Below, piece by piece: positions 46,922-56,325 of a DNA stretch of 64,000 nucleotides. Made by a program: the position numbers and the translations under genes. The notes under the pieces are model-generated. The model saw only the letters and a list, made by a program, of their open reading frames with translations, made no database searches and was not told the DNA's origin. The first letter of the stretch is position 1, and each line of letters starts with the position of its first letter. The stretch is from Luteimonas terrae (GTDB taxonomy: Bacteria; Pseudomonadota; Gammaproteobacteria; Xanthomonadales; Xanthomonadaceae): the NCBI RefSeq assembly GCF_004358165.1, contig NZ_SMTG01000002.1, forward strand, positions 62,001 to 126,000. Reading direction: 5' to 3'.

Positions 46922-48693
46922 CGCGCGCCCGATTCTCCGCCGGCCTGCCCGCCCTGCTGCTGTCGGTGCTGCTGCTCGCGGTCGCGCCCTCGTGCGCGCG
47001 CGACGTCCGCCAGCCTGCCGCGCTCGTCGCGGCTCAGACGCAGGCCACGCCGCCCGGCAATGCGGTCGCGTCGGCGCATACGCTGGCGACCGAGGCCGGC
47101 CTGCAGGTGATGCGAGAAGGCGGCAACGCCTTCGACGCGGCGATCGCGACCTCGGCCGTGCTGTCGGTCGTCGAGCCGATTTCCTCGGGCCTCGGCGGCG
47201 GCGGCTTCTTGCTGCTGCACGATGCGAAGAGCGGCCGCGACATCTTCGTCGACGCCCGCGAGACCGCCGCGGCCAGCGCGCATCCGGATCGCTATCGCAA
47301 GGAAGGCGGTGGCCTCGACAGCGACCGCGCACAGAACGGCCCGTGGTCGGCCGGCATTCCGGGCCTGCCCGCGGCGTTCGTGCACATCGCCCAGACCTAC
47401 GGCGCGCTGCCGCTGTCGCAGTCGCTGGCGCCGGCGATCCGCATCGCCGAAGAAGGCTTCCCGGTCTACGCGCGTTTCGCGCGCGGCTACCAGTCGCGCC
47501 GCGATGTCATGGAGCGCTACCCCGGCACGCGCGCCGTGTTCCTCGCCAACGGCCGCGCCCCGGAAGAGGGCGATGTGTTCCGCCAGCCGGAACTCGCCCA
47601 CACGCTGCGTCTGCTGGCCGAGCGCGGTTTCGACGGGTTCTATGGCGGCGAGACCGGCGCGAAGCTGGTCGCCGGGGTCAATGCCGAAGGCGGTGAATGG
47701 ACCGCGGCCGATCTCGCCGGCTACAAGGTGGTCGAGCGCGAACCGATCCGCTTCCGCTATCACGACTGGGACGTCGTCACCGCGCCGCCGCCGTCGTCGG
47801 GCGGTATCGCGATGGCGCAGATGCTGCAGATTCTCGAGCCCTACGATCTGAGCAAGCTCGACGATGCGGCGCGCACGCATCTGGTCGTCGAATCGATGCG
47901 CCGCGCCTTCCGCGACCGCACCTTCTATCTGGGCGATCCGGACTTCGTGAAGATTCCCCAGCGCACGCTGCTGAGCCGCGACTATGCCGCCGGCCTGCGC
48001 GCGACGATCAACCCGTCCAAGGCGACGCCGAGCGATCTGCTCTCGGGTGATCCGACGCCGCTCGAGGACGAAGAGACCACGCACTTCTCGATCGTCGACG
48101 CCGCCGGCAACCGCGCCGCGGTCACGCAGACGGTCAACCTGTTGTTCGGCAGCGGTCTGGTCGCCCCCGGCACCGGCGTGCTGCTCAACAACGAGATGGA
48201 CGATTTCGCGCTGCAGCCCGGCGTGCCGAACGCGTTCGGCGTGATGGGGTTCGACGCGAACGCACCGAAGCCCGGCAAGCGTCCGTTGAGCTCGATGACG
48301 CCAACCTTCCTCGTCTCCGATGACCGCGTCGCGGTGCTCGGCACGCCCGGCGGCAGCCGCATCATCACGATGGTGCTGCTGGGCATCCTCGGTTACGACG
48401 CGGGCCTCGATGCGCAGAGCGTCTCGGCACTGCCGCGTTATCACCACCAGTGGATGCCGGACACGATCTCGGCCGAGTCGAATGCGTTTTCCCCGGAAAC
48501 GGCGGAACAGCTGCGCGCGATGGGGCATACCGTGGATCTGCCGGGCGACCGCGCTGCAGGTGGCCGTGGTTCCAGCCACGTCTGGGGCAATCTGCAGACC
48601 ATCGAATGGAACCGCGCGGCGGGTACGCTGACCGGCGGCAGTGATCCACGTAACTCGGTGGGTGCGGCGAAGGTGGAGGCTGTGACGCGCTGA
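46918..48693 (+). CDS. ggt: Gamma-glutamyltransferase
   Basis: Exported Ntn-hydrolase that cleaves glutathione and other gamma-glutamyl compounds. The 591 residues start with a signal peptide ending in LLLAVAPSC (possible lipoprotein). The large-subunit half has GGNAFDAAIATSAVLSVVEP, SSGLGGGGFLLL and ARETAAASAHPDRY. Autoprocessing should occur before the conserved threonine in TTHFSIVDAAGNRAAVTQT; the small subunit follows with LLNNEMDDFALQPG, KRPLSSMTPTFLV and LGTPGGSRI. Complete and of normal length. Confidence 0.95.
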   Translation: MTRARFSAGLPALLLSVLLLAVAPSCARDVRQPAALVAAQTQATPPGNAVASAHTLATEAGLQVMREGGNAFDAAIATSAVLSVVEPISSGLGGGGFLLLHDAKSGRDIFVDARETAAASAHPDRYRKEGGGLDSDRAQNGPWSAGIPGLPAAFVHIAQTYGALPLSQSLAPAIRIAEEGFPVYARFARGYQSRRDVMERYPGTRAVFLANGRAPEEGDVFRQPELAHTLRLLAERGFDGFYGGETGAKLVAGVNAEGGEWTAADLAGYKVVEREPIRFRYHDWDVVTAPPPSSGGIAMAQMLQILEPYDLSKLDDAARTHLVVESMRRAFRDRTFYLGDPDFVKIPQRTLLSRDYAAGLRATINPSKATPSDLLSGDPTPLEDEETTHFSIVDAAGNRAAVTQTVNLLFGSGLVAPGTGVLLNNEMDDFALQPGVPNAFGVMGFDANAPKPGKRPLSSMTPTFLVSDDRVAVLGTPGGSRIITMVLLGILGYDAGLDAQSVSALPRYHHQWMPDTISAESNAFSPETAEQLRAMGHTVDLPGDRAAGGRGSSHVWGNLQTIEWNRAAGTLTGGSDPRNSVGAAKVEAVTR

Positions 48694-49255
48694 AACTTGC
48701 GTCTGCGCGAGCAGGGGACTCGGTGGAACAGGTGATCTGATTCTGTTGTTGCCGTGCACTTGCTGGTGGGAGCGGAGGCCAAGGCAAGTGCAAGGCTTTC
48801 GCCCGCTGCGCGTGCGAGTTTCTTTTGGCGGGACCCAGAAGAAACCAAAAGGTCCCTTCGCCGGACGCGATCCGCCGCGATAAAGCCGCGGCGGTGCCCT
48901 GCGCGCTTCGCCTGACGCGGCACGCAGCCCAAACTCGCTGCGCTCGGACATGGGCTGCTCTACGGCCGCGCCAGGCTCCAGTGCTCGGCTCGCTTTACGG
49001 CTCGCAGGTCAAAGTCAAAGGCTGAAAGCCGAAGCCGAAGCCGAAGCCGAAGCCAGATCCGAAGCGGCGGCCGAAGCTGGAGCAACAGCCGGCAGTCGGG
49101 GACTCGTTGTTGAAGCGTGTCGGCCACCTGCCCAGACAAGTAATGGCCCGACAATCGATTCTGGGAGATCGGCCAACCACCTGACCCGCGCAGGCACCCC
49201 GCAAGGTCCCGGATTGCTGCACACTCCGCGGCAGTCCCGCCATCGAAGCCCCGCC
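48694..49255. other. Repeat-rich noncoding stretch between ggt and the MAPEG gene
   Basis: About 560 bp without a credible gene. It contains an inverted repeat TGCACTTGC (48755-48763) / GCAAGTGCA (48784-48792), a motif with TTTCTTTTGGCGGGACCC and a mirrored AAACCAAAAGG (about 48819-48855) of the kind scattered in xanthomonad genomes, and a short hexamer array at 49027-49050. Short open frames here (for example residues SGEARRAPPRLYRGG on the minus strand) are the usual spurious translations of this repeat. Promoters for the MAPEG gene may lie at its right end. Confidence 0.65.
49027..49050. repeat. Tandem hexamer (AGCCGA) x4
   Basis: Four perfect copies of AGCCGA, followed by degenerate copies to about 49075. 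In the frame of the downstream MAPEG gene it would read Ala-Glu repeats, but the conserved protein begins at 49256. Confidence 0.8.
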
Positions 49256-49663
49256 ATGACGCCTCGCATTTCGCTTCTCATCGCCTCGCTGCACGTGCTG
49301 CTCTACCTGGTGCTGACGATCCGCGTGGTCCTGCACCGCAACGTCAAGAAGATCGGCATCGGCAGCGGCGGGGACGAGACGCTGTCGCGCAAGATCCGGG
49401 TGCATGCGAACTTCGTGGAGTACGTGCCGCTCGGTCTGCTGCTGCTCGCATTGCTCGAACTGTCGGCCGTCAACGCGACGCTGCTGTGGACGTTCGGCAT
49501 CGCGTTCCTGGTCGCGCGCGTGCTCCACGCGATCGGTCTGGGCGGCTCGGCGGGGTATTCGTTCGGCCGCGGCACCGGCGCGCTGCTGACCTTCGCCACG
49601 CTGTTCGCGATGGCCGCCTTCGGCATCTGGCGCTTCGTGATCGGGGCGATGCTTGTCCCGTGA
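49256..49663 (+). CDS. MAPEG family membrane protein
   Basis: A 135-residue integral membrane protein with four helices of the MAPEG family (membrane-associated proteins in eicosanoid and glutathione metabolism). RKIRVHANFVEYVPLGLLLL is the signature (RxxxNxxE), and RVLHAIGLGGSAGYSFGRGT the later conserved segment. Family enzymes are glutathione transferases or related. ATG 49256 is used because the first helix starts directly after it; the longer frame to 48950 is repeat-derived. It is convergent with upp. Confidence 0.88.
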   Translation: MTPRISLLIASLHVLLYLVLTIRVVLHRNVKKIGIGSGGDETLSRKIRVHANFVEYVPLGLLLLALLELSAVNATLLWTFGIAFLVARVLHAIGLGGSAGYSFGRGTGALLTFATLFAMAAFGIWRFVIGAMLVP

Positions 49664-49671
49664 CCGTTCGG

Positions 49672-49736
49672 GTGGGAGCGCGCTTGCGCGCGGGAGCGTT
49701 CGCGAGCAACGCCATCGCGCGCGAGCGCGCTCCCGC
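49672..49736. repeat. Paired REP-like element (inverted, REPIN/BIME-like)
   Basis: Two copies in opposite orientation: GTGGGAGCGCGCTTGCGCGC from 49672 and GCGCGCGAGCGCGCTCCCGC ending at 49736, separated by about 22 bases. Same core as the single copies at 4526 and 14188. It fills the convergent gap between the MAPEG gene and upp. Confidence 0.75.
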
Positions 49737-49749
49737 AGCCCACGTGTTT

Positions 49750-50382
49750 TCAGTCGACGCGTGTGCCGAAGATCTTGTCGCCGGCGTCGCCGAGACCCGG
49801 CAGGATGTAGCCCTTCTCGTTGAGGCGCTCGTCGATCGAGGCGGTGTAGACCTCGACATCCGGATGCACCGCTTCCAGCGCCTGCAGGCCTTCCGGCGCC
49901 GCGACCAGAAACAGGCCCTTGATGCGGCTCGCGCCGGCGGCCTTGAGCATCGACACCGTGGCGATCAGCGTGCCGCCCGTGGCCAGCATCGGGTCGAGGA
50001 TGAGCGCGGTGCGGTCGGCCATGTCGCCGACGAGATTCTCGTAATAGGGCACCGCTTCGAGTGAGGCCTCGTCGCGCTTGATGCCGACCACGCTGACCTT
50101 CGCGGCGGGAATCATTTCCAGCACGCCCGGCAGCATGCCGATGCCGGCACGCAGGATCGGCACCAGCGTGATCTTGCGACCCTTGATGCGGCGCACGCGC
50201 ACCGTGCCGGCCCAGCCCTCGACGTCGGCGTCTTCGGTTTCCAGATCCGCCGTGGCCTCGTAGGTCAGCAGCGTCGCGACTTCGGCCGAGAGCTCGCGGA
50301 AGGTCTTGGTGCTGTTGTCGGCGCGGCGCATCAGGCCGAGCTTGTGCTGCACCAGCGGATGGCGGACTTCGATGGTCTTCAT
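49750..50382 (-). CDS. upp: Uracil phosphoribosyltransferase
   Basis: Pyrimidine salvage enzyme making UMP from uracil and PRPP. The 210 residues contain [17 protein letters not shown] at the start, [20 protein letters not shown], the PRPP loop [20 protein letters not shown], and the uracil-binding C-terminus [16 protein letters not shown]. Start at 50382 fits the family. A very long open frame continues upstream on this strand across the neighbouring receptor gene, but it is a GC-rich shadow. Divergent from the TonB-dependent receptor. Confidence 0.96.
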   Translation of the reverse strand: MKTIEVRHPLVQHKLGLMRRADNSTKTFRELSAEVATLLTYEATADLETEDADVEGWAGTVRVRRIKGRKITLVPILRAGIGMLPGVLEMIPAAKVSVVGIKRDEASLEAVPYYENLVGDMADRTALILDPMLATGGTLIATVSMLKAAGASRIKGLFLVAAPEGLQALEAVHPDVEVYTASIDERLNEKGYILPGLGDAGDKIFGTRVD

Positions 50383-50466
50383 GTCGGGGCCTTGCGGGGA
50401 ACAGGTGCAGTTTGACGGAAACGACCGGCGCCCAGAAGCGCACGAAGGATGACATTGCACGTTCAT

Positions 50467-50484
50467 CTGTAATCGCAATGACAC
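50467..50484 (+). promoter_or_regulatory. Possible Pho-box-like site upstream of the phytase locus
   Basis: CTGTAAT-CGCA-ATGACAC resembles two 7-base PhoB half-sites (E. coli consensus CTGTCAT and CTGTCAC/T, four-base spacer): first half 6/7, second 5/7 by eye. It ends 54 bases before the receptor ATG. The spacer is not AT-rich as in E. coli. A separate inverted repeat CATTGC (50453-50458) / GCAATG (50475-50480) overlaps it, so another regulator could use the site. Confidence 0.35.
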
Positions 50485-50538
50485 GCGGTGGACATAGCGT
50501 ACGCACCCGACGTTCACCTCAACAACGCCGGAACTCTC

Positions 50539-53079
50539 ATGTCGAACCCCCATCCGCTGCACGCGGCGATCGCGCTCGTGCTGGCTGCAGGCGCCGTTTC
50601 GCTTCCGCTCCATGCCCAGACCCTCCCGCAGACGCCCGACGGCAGCACACTCGCCGATCCGGTGGATCTGGATACGCTGGAGGTGCGTGCACAGCTCGAA
50701 TCGCAGATGCGGGCGATCGATTTCAAGCGTGCGTCGGATGCGATCCAGGACACCGTGTCGTCCGACTCGATGGGCCAGTACCCGGACAAGAACGTCGGCG
50801 AGTCGCTGTCGCGTCTGCCGGGCATCAGCGTCACCCGCGACCAGGGCGAGGGCCGCTTCGTCGTCGTCCGCGGTCTGGATGCGGCCTTCAATAGCGTCAG
50901 CGTCGACGGCGTCGCCATCGGCACGCCCGAAGACGCCAGCCGTGCGGCGCCGCTGGACGTGATTCCGTCCGAATCCACCGAGCGGCTCACCGTGGTCAAG
51001 GCGCCGACGCCGGACATGCCAGGCGATGCCATCGGTGGCGCGATTCTGGTCGAGTCCGCGTCCGCATTCGATCGCGCGGGCCGCGACATCCGTGCCAAGG
51101 CCGAGATGAGCCACCAGAACCTCAGTGGCAAGACCAGCCCCAAGGCCGCGTTCAACTACAGCGACATCTTCGTTGACGGCACGTTCGGCGTGGCGCTGGG
51201 CCTCAGCCATCAGGATCGCGACTACGAGTCCGACAACATCGAAGTCGAGTACGACAAGGTGGACGAACGCGACGGCCTGACCCCGATCGAGATCCAGCAG
51301 CGCAAATACAGCATCAACCGCGAACGCACGGGCCTGAACCTCAATCTGGACTGGCGCCCGGGTGACGGCAACAGCTACTACCTGCGTACGCTGTACACCG
51401 ATTTCACCGATGCCGAGACCCGCCAGAACAGCATCATCCCGGTCGGCGAGGGTGACATCACGACGCATGCGGACGGCACCTACACCGTCGACGGCATCGA
51501 TCCGAACGACTTCAGCCGTCGGGTCCGCTTCCGGACCAAGCAGGAAGACACGTTCACCGTGAGCGCGGGCGGCGAGAACCGTTTCGGCGCCGGCTCGGCC
51601 GTCGACTACAAGCTGGGCTTCACCAAGACCCGCGAGCGCGTGCTCGATGAAGTCGAAGCGCGCTTCGAGTACGACGGCGCCGACGACGTGTCCATCGAGA
51701 TGGATACGTCGCGCCCGATTCCGCGCTACACGATCAGTGACAGCCCCGCAGGCGGCTGGCTGGACAACGACAACTACGAGTTCAACCGCTTCGTGGTGGC
51801 GCCGATCTGGGTCGACGACAAGGAGAACAGCGCGCAGGTGAACTTCACCTTCGCCGGTGACCTGATCACCTGGAAGACCGGTCTGCTGGGCCGTTGGCGC
51901 GACCGCGTCGTCGACATCGACGAGACCGAACTGCGGCGTGGCCCGGACATCAACCTGGGCAGCTGGACCACCAAAGCACCGGGCTACACGCACGGCAACA
52001 TGGGCGACGGCATCAGCTCGGCGGCGATGAACGCCTATCTGCGCGATCGCCTCGGCGACTACAGCGCGCGCCCGCAGGACGTGGCGGCCAACACCGAGGT
52101 CTCGCTGATCGAGGATTACACGGCCAGCGAAGACATTCTGGCGGGCTACCTGATGGCCACGATGGATTTCGACAGGCTGCGCGTCATCACCGGTGCCCGT
52201 GTCGAACGGACCGAATTCGAGGCGACGGGCAACGTGGTGGACCTCGAAGACGAGGAGACGATCGGCTCGATCTCTACCCGCAACGTCTCCAGCAGTTACA
52301 CCAGCGTCTTGCCGGGTCTGCACCTGCGCTACGACATGGACGACTGGGTGCTGCGTGGCGCCTACACGACCACCATTGCCCGTCCGTCGTTCGGCAGCAT
52401 CTCGCCGCGCACGCGGATCAACCGCGACGAGGAGGAGGTGCAGCTGGGCAACCCGGACCTCGATCCGTACACGTCGCGCAATTTCGACATTTCGATCGAG
52501 CGCTATCTGGGCGACACCGGCCTGGTGTCGGCCGGGCTGTTCTACAAGAACATCGACGATTACGTCGTCGACGTGACCACCCGCGACAACCCCGCCTATC
52601 AGGGCTTCGACGTGACCATGCCCGTCAACGGCGACAAGGCCACCGTCTACGGCGCGGAACTGAACTGGCAGCAGCATTTCGACAACGGCCTGCTGCTGGG
52701 CCTCAGCGGCACGTGGCTCGACACCGAGTACGAGATCAACGGCCGCAGTTTCACGCTGCCCAATGCATCGGAGCGTCTTTACAGCGCGCACATCGGCTAC
52801 GAGAAAGGGGGGCTGAGCACGCGTATCGCCGCCGTCCGTCGCAGCGAATACATCGACGAGGTGGACGCGAGCGACAGCGATTTCGACATCTGGGTCGCTG
52901 CCAACACTCAGCTCGACTTCAGCCTGGACTACAGGGTCAGCGACCAGTGGGGCCTCTACTTCGAGGCCTCCAACCTGCTCGACGAGCCACTGGAGCTGTA
53001 CCAGGGGTCGCCGGCCAACACGCTGCAGAACGAGCTCTACGGCCGTACTTACGTTGCAGGCGTGAAGCTGCGCTTCTGA
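50539..53079 (+). CDS. TonB-dependent receptor, phytase-locus type
   Basis: An 846-residue outer-membrane receptor. After a Sec signal (ending LPLHAQ, about residue 27) a [10 protein letters not shown] segment may be the TonB box. The plug includes [40 protein letters not shown] and [20 protein letters not shown], the pattern of the TIGR01782-type xanthomonad/caulobacter receptors. The barrel ends in GVKLRF, a terminal-Phe BamA signal. It is followed after 52 bp by a beta-propeller phytase and two further exported phosphatases, so the ligand is probably an inositol phosphate or related phospho-compound (inference). Confidence 0.9.
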   Translation: MSNPHPLHAAIALVLAAGAVSLPLHAQTLPQTPDGSTLADPVDLDTLEVRAQLESQMRAIDFKRASDAIQDTVSSDSMGQYPDKNVGESLSRLPGISVTRDQGEGRFVVVRGLDAAFNSVSVDGVAIGTPEDASRAAPLDVIPSESTERLTVVKAPTPDMPGDAIGGAILVESASAFDRAGRDIRAKAEMSHQNLSGKTSPKAAFNYSDIFVDGTFGVALGLSHQDRDYESDNIEVEYDKVDERDGLTPIEIQQRKYSINRERTGLNLNLDWRPGDGNSYYLRTLYTDFTDAETRQNSIIPVGEGDITTHADGTYTVDGIDPNDFSRRVRFRTKQEDTFTVSAGGENRFGAGSAVDYKLGFTKTRERVLDEVEARFEYDGADDVSIEMDTSRPIPRYTISDSPAGGWLDNDNYEFNRFVVAPIWVDDKENSAQVNFTFAGDLITWKTGLLGRWRDRVVDIDETELRRGPDINLGSWTTKAPGYTHGNMGDGISSAAMNAYLRDRLGDYSARPQDVAANTEVSLIEDYTASEDILAGYLMATMDFDRLRVITGARVERTEFEATGNVVDLEDEETIGSISTRNVSSSYTSVLPGLHLRYDMDDWVLRGAYTTTIARPSFGSISPRTRINRDEEEVQLGNPDLDPYTSRNFDISIERYLGDTGLVSAGLFYKNIDDYVVDVTTRDNPAYQGFDVTMPVNGDKATVYGAELNWQQHFDNGLLLGLSGTWLDTEYEINGRSFTLPNASERLYSAHIGYEKGGLSTRIAAVRRSEYIDEVDASDSDFDIWVAANTQLDFSLDYRVSDQWGLYFEASNLLDEPLELYQGSPANTLQNELYGRTYVAGVKLRF

Positions 53080-53084
53080 TTGTC

Positions 53085-53113
53085 GCCGGCGGCACGCGAC
53101 GCGTCCCGCCGGC
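53085..53113 (+). other. Hairpin between receptor and phytase genes
   Basis: An 8-bp stem GCCGGCGG / CCGCCGGC with a 13-base loop sits in the 52-bp gap. It lacks a T-tract, so it could slow but not stop transcription, or protect the upstream mRNA and lower downstream expression. Confidence 0.45.
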
Positions 53114-53131
53114 ATTCCACCGAGGGTCCCC

Positions 53132-54286
53132 ATGCACACACATCGCTTTTTTCCCGTCGCCCTGCGCACATGCGCGCTGACGATCGCCATCACGCTCCCC
53201 GCCTGTGCCCGCACGCCCGACGCGCCAGCGACGCCCGCCGCGGACGCGTCGGCCGAGGCGCCCGCCGCCGGCACCGGGACGGCCCGTGCGCTGCCGGTCG
53301 TCGAAGAAGCCTTCGTCACCGCACTGACGCCCGACGACAACATCGATTCCCCAGCCGCATGGACCGCGCCCGATGGCGCGACCTGGGTCATCGCGACCGC
53401 AAAGGCCACCGATCGTCTGGTGATCTACGACGGCGCTACCGGTGAGACCCTGCGGACCTTCGGCACGCTCGGTACCGGCGAGGGCCAGTTCGACCGTCCC
53501 AACGGCGTGGCCGTGGTCGACGACCTGCTGTTCGTGGTCGAGCGCGACAACCACCGCGTGCAGGTGCTGCGCCTGCCGGACTTCACCCACGTCGCGACCT
53601 TCGCCGCCGACGCGCTGGTCAAGCCCTACGGCCTGTGGGTGCGCAAGGTCGACGACGGCTACACCGTCTACGTCACCGATTCCTACGACGACGGCGAAGA
53701 CGCGCAGGGCAACGACATCCTGCCCGCGCTGGACACGCTCGACCGTCGCGTGCACCGCTATGCGATGCGCACCGACGGCGCGGACTTCAGGATCGAAGCG
53801 CTGGGCACGTTCGGCGATGCGACCCCGGAAGGCGCACTGCGCGTGGTCGAGTCCATCTGGGGCGATGCCGACAACGATCGCCTGCTGATCGCCGAAGAGG
53901 ACGAGACCTACGCCAACGAACTGAAGGTCTACGACCTCGAAGGCCGCTTCACCGGCAAGACCATCGGCCGCGACGTGTTCGGCGCGCAGGCCGAGGGCAT
54001 CATGCTCAAGACCTGTAGTGGCGGCGCCGGCTGGTGGATCACCACCGAGCAGGGCAAGGGACAGACGGTGTTCCATCTGTTCGATCGCCAGTCGCTGGCG
54101 CATGCCGCTGCGGTGACCGGTCGCAAGGTCGCCAACACCGACGGCATCTGGCTGCACGACGTGCCGAGCACACGTTTCCCCGATGGGGTGCTCTACGCCG
54201 TACATGACGATCAGGGCGTGGTCGCGTTCGACTGGGCGCAGATCGCCAGGGCCGCGAATCTCCCCGCGTGCGAGCGTGGCGCATGA
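53132..54286 (+). CDS. Beta-propeller phytase lipoprotein
   Basis: A 384-residue exported protein. The signal ends in ITLPAC, so Cys25 is probably lipidated; an alanine/proline-rich linker runs to about residue 52. The rest follows the beta-propeller phytase order: [17 protein letters not shown] (67-82, cf. DDPAIW), [39 protein letters not shown] (245-264), [41 protein letters not shown] and [20 protein letters not shown]. Bacillus phytase has YIAEED, DTDGID and FVAQDG at equivalent places. These enzymes use calcium to cleave phosphate from phytate. Stop overlaps the next start (ATGA). Confidence 0.87.
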   Translation: MHTHRFFPVALRTCALTIAITLPACARTPDAPATPAADASAEAPAAGTGTARALPVVEEAFVTALTPDDNIDSPAAWTAPDGATWVIATAKATDRLVIYDGATGETLRTFGTLGTGEGQFDRPNGVAVVDDLLFVVERDNHRVQVLRLPDFTHVATFAADALVKPYGLWVRKVDDGYTVYVTDSYDDGEDAQGNDILPALDTLDRRVHRYAMRTDGADFRIEALGTFGDATPEGALRVVESIWGDADNDRLLIAEEDETYANELKVYDLEGRFTGKTIGRDVFGAQAEGIMLKTCSGGAGWWITTEQGKGQTVFHLFDRQSLAHAAAVTGRKVANTDGIWLHDVPSTRFPDGVLYAVHDDQGVVAFDWAQIARAANLPACERGA

Positions 54287-55686
54287 GGGCGCGTCCTACC
54301 CGCACGCGTGTGCGATCGCTGGTGCTGGGCCTGGGTGTCGCACTGCTCGCAGTGACAGGCGCCGCCAGTGCCGCCGGCGAGACGCGACCCGAGCCCAACA
54401 CGCTCGTGCCCGCCGGCGTGATGCGTTACGCCCCCAGCGTGTTCCCCGATCGCATCGTCGCCTCGCCTGCGCAGGACGCCGCCACCGGCTTCGGCGTGTC
54501 CTGGCGCACGGCAGCTTCGGTCGAGTCGCCGGTGCTGGAACTCGTCGTCGCCGGCGATTCGCCGGACATGGGCCCGCGTCGGCGTATCGCCGCGCGCAGC
54601 ACATCTTTCGAAGGCGAGAACGGCGCGGCGCAGTTCCATCGCGCCGATGTGGACGGCCTGCAGCCCGACACGCTGTATGCCTGGCGCGTGCAGGGCGGTG
54701 GCACCTGGAGCCCGTGGATGCAGACGCGCACCGCGGCGGCGGCCGATGCACCGCTGACACTGCTGTACTTCGGCGACACCCAGAACAAGAACGCCAGCCT
54801 GAGCACCCGCGTGTTGCGCGAAGCGCACCGGCATGCGCCCGACGCGAAGCTCGCGCTGTTCGCCGGCGATCTGGTCAGCGGCGGCGACGGCGAGGACGAC
54901 AACGAGTGGGGCGAGTGGTTCGACGCGGTTGGACCGCTGGCGACGATGGTCGTCAACGCGCCCGCGCCGGGCAACCACGAGTACTGGGAGGAGTTTGAGG
55001 ACACGCCGCAGGAGCGTCGTGTGCTCGGCGGTCACTGGCCGCGCACGTTCGCGCTGCCGGCCAATGGCGCGCCGGGCGCGGAGCAGACCAGCTACTGGTT
55101 CGACTACCAGGGCGTGCGCGTGGTCGTGCTCGACGGCACCTCGGCGCTCGATCTGGGCACGGCGCAGGCGCAGGCCGCGTGGCTCGACCGCACGCTGGCC
55201 GCCAATCCGCATGCCTGGTCGATCGCGCTGATCCACCAGCCCATGTACTCGCCGCGCCAGGACCGCGAGAACGTCGCCCTGCGCGAACACGTGCTGCCGG
55301 TGCTCGAACGGCGCCGCGTCGATCTGGTGCTGCAGGGACACGACCACGTCTACGGCCGTCGTGCCGGCGAGGACGCGACGCGAGCGACGCCGCTGTATCT
55401 GGTGTCGGTGGTCGGCGCCAAGCAGTACCGCCTGTCGGACGAGGCCCGCCGCGACATGGCGCCGACCGCCGAAGACACGCAGCTGTTCCAGGTCATTCGC
55501 CTCGACGGCGACACGCTGCGCTACGAATCGCGTACCGCGACCGGACGTCTCTACGATGCGTTCGAGATCCGCGGTGCAACGCCCGCGACGCGCACGCTGC
55601 ACGAGATCACCGAAGGTCGCATCGCCCCGCGCGACTGCACCCGCGCGCAGACCCTGAAAGGCCGCGCCGACCGGTGCTGGGAGTGA
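54283..55686 (+). CDS. Exported purple-acid-phosphatase-like metallophosphoesterase
   Basis: A 467-residue protein with a signal peptide (LVLGLGVALLAVTGAASA). Residues 50-150 form an FnIII-like domain (VSWRTAASVESPVLELVV, DGLQPDTLYAWRVQ) as in purple acid phosphatases. The dinuclear-metal site is intact: GDTQ (164-167), GDLV (195-198), GNHEYW (230-235), His318 in ALIHQPMY, and GHDHVYGR (352-359). Such enzymes hydrolyse phosphomonoesters. It is translationally coupled to the phytase gene, suggesting they act in sequence on inositol phosphates or other esters. Confidence 0.9.
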   Translation: MRARPTRTRVRSLVLGLGVALLAVTGAASAAGETRPEPNTLVPAGVMRYAPSVFPDRIVASPAQDAATGFGVSWRTAASVESPVLELVVAGDSPDMGPRRRIAARSTSFEGENGAAQFHRADVDGLQPDTLYAWRVQGGGTWSPWMQTRTAAAADAPLTLLYFGDTQNKNASLSTRVLREAHRHAPDAKLALFAGDLVSGGDGEDDNEWGEWFDAVGPLATMVVNAPAPGNHEYWEEFEDTPQERRVLGGHWPRTFALPANGAPGAEQTSYWFDYQGVRVVVLDGTSALDLGTAQAQAAWLDRTLAANPHAWSIALIHQPMYSPRQDRENVALREHVLPVLERRRVDLVLQGHDHVYGRRAGEDATRATPLYLVSVVGAKQYRLSDEARRDMAPTAEDTQLFQVIRLDGDTLRYESRTATGRLYDAFEIRGATPATRTLHEITEGRIAPRDCTRAQTLKGRADRCWE

Positions 55687-55691
55687 CGGCG

Positions 55692-56321
55692 ATGCGGAGT
55701 TCCAGGCGCCATACGCTGCACGCGATCGTGCTCGGCTGTCTGCTGCCGCTCGCGGCGCAGGCCGGGTCGCCGCCCGCGCACGACCGCCAGCCGGAGATCG
55801 AGCCGGCCGAGGCGACGCTGCTGGTCGAGATTCCGGCCGGCAGCTTCACCAAGTACGAGAGCGACGCCGATGGCCGCATCTTCGTCGACCGCTTCCTGTC
55901 GATGCCGATGGCCTATCCGGCGAACTACGGCTCGATGCCGGGCACGCACGCCGGCGACGGCGATCCGCTCGACGCCCTGGTGCTGACGCGCGCGCCGCTG
56001 CATCCCGGCGTGCGCATCCGCTTCCGCCCGCTGGGCGTGCTGCGCATGGTCGATGGCGGCGAACAGGACGAGAAGATCATCGGCGTGCCGGCCGACGCTG
56101 TGGATCCCACCTACGCCGGCATCCGCTCGATCGACGACCTGCCCGCGATGGAACGCGACCGGATCGAAGCTTTCTTCCGCGTCTACAAGGACCTGCCCGC
56201 CGGCGGCAAGCAGGTCCAACTGCGCGGGTGGGGTGGGGCGGACGAGGCGCAGGCCGTCATCCGGGCAGCGGTCGCTGCGTTCGACGCGCGGGCGTCAGTC
56301 GCAGCCGACGCCACGCGCTGA
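55692..56321 (+). CDS. Exported family I inorganic pyrophosphatase
   Basis: A 209-residue soluble-type pyrophosphatase with a Sec signal (LHAIVLGCLLPLAAQA), which is unusual because the family normally works in the cytosol. Active-site motifs are intact: FTKYESD, MAYPANYGSMPGT, the signature DGDPLD (89-94), a VLRMVDGGEQDEKIIG segment and FRVYKDLP. GTG 55683, overlapping the phosphatase stop, is an alternative start six bases before; ATG 55692 is used. As last gene of the locus it would turn PPi into two Pi in the periplasm. Confidence 0.88.
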   Translation: MRSSRRHTLHAIVLGCLLPLAAQAGSPPAHDRQPEIEPAEATLLVEIPAGSFTKYESDADGRIFVDRFLSMPMAYPANYGSMPGTHAGDGDPLDALVLTRAPLHPGVRIRFRPLGVLRMVDGGEQDEKIIGVPADAVDPTYAGIRSIDDLPAMERDRIEAFFRVYKDLPAGGKQVQLRGWGGADEAQAVIRAAVAAFDARASVAADATR

Positions 56322-56325
56322 CCGG

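Noticed and set aside
46756-48951. A 731-residue open frame on the minus strand opposite ggt
   Set aside because: It is the mirror of a complete gamma-glutamyltransferase gene; its composition (His/Arg/Gln-rich) is typical of antisense GC-rich frames.
48694-48951. Short minus-strand frame reading SGEARRAPPRLYRGG
   Set aside because: This translation is produced by a dispersed intergenic repeat in xanthomonads and is not a conserved protein.
49750-53409. A 1219-residue open frame on the minus strand across the TonB receptor
   Set aside because: Only its last 210 residues are real (upp). The rest is low-complexity antisense of the receptor and has no family-like motifs.
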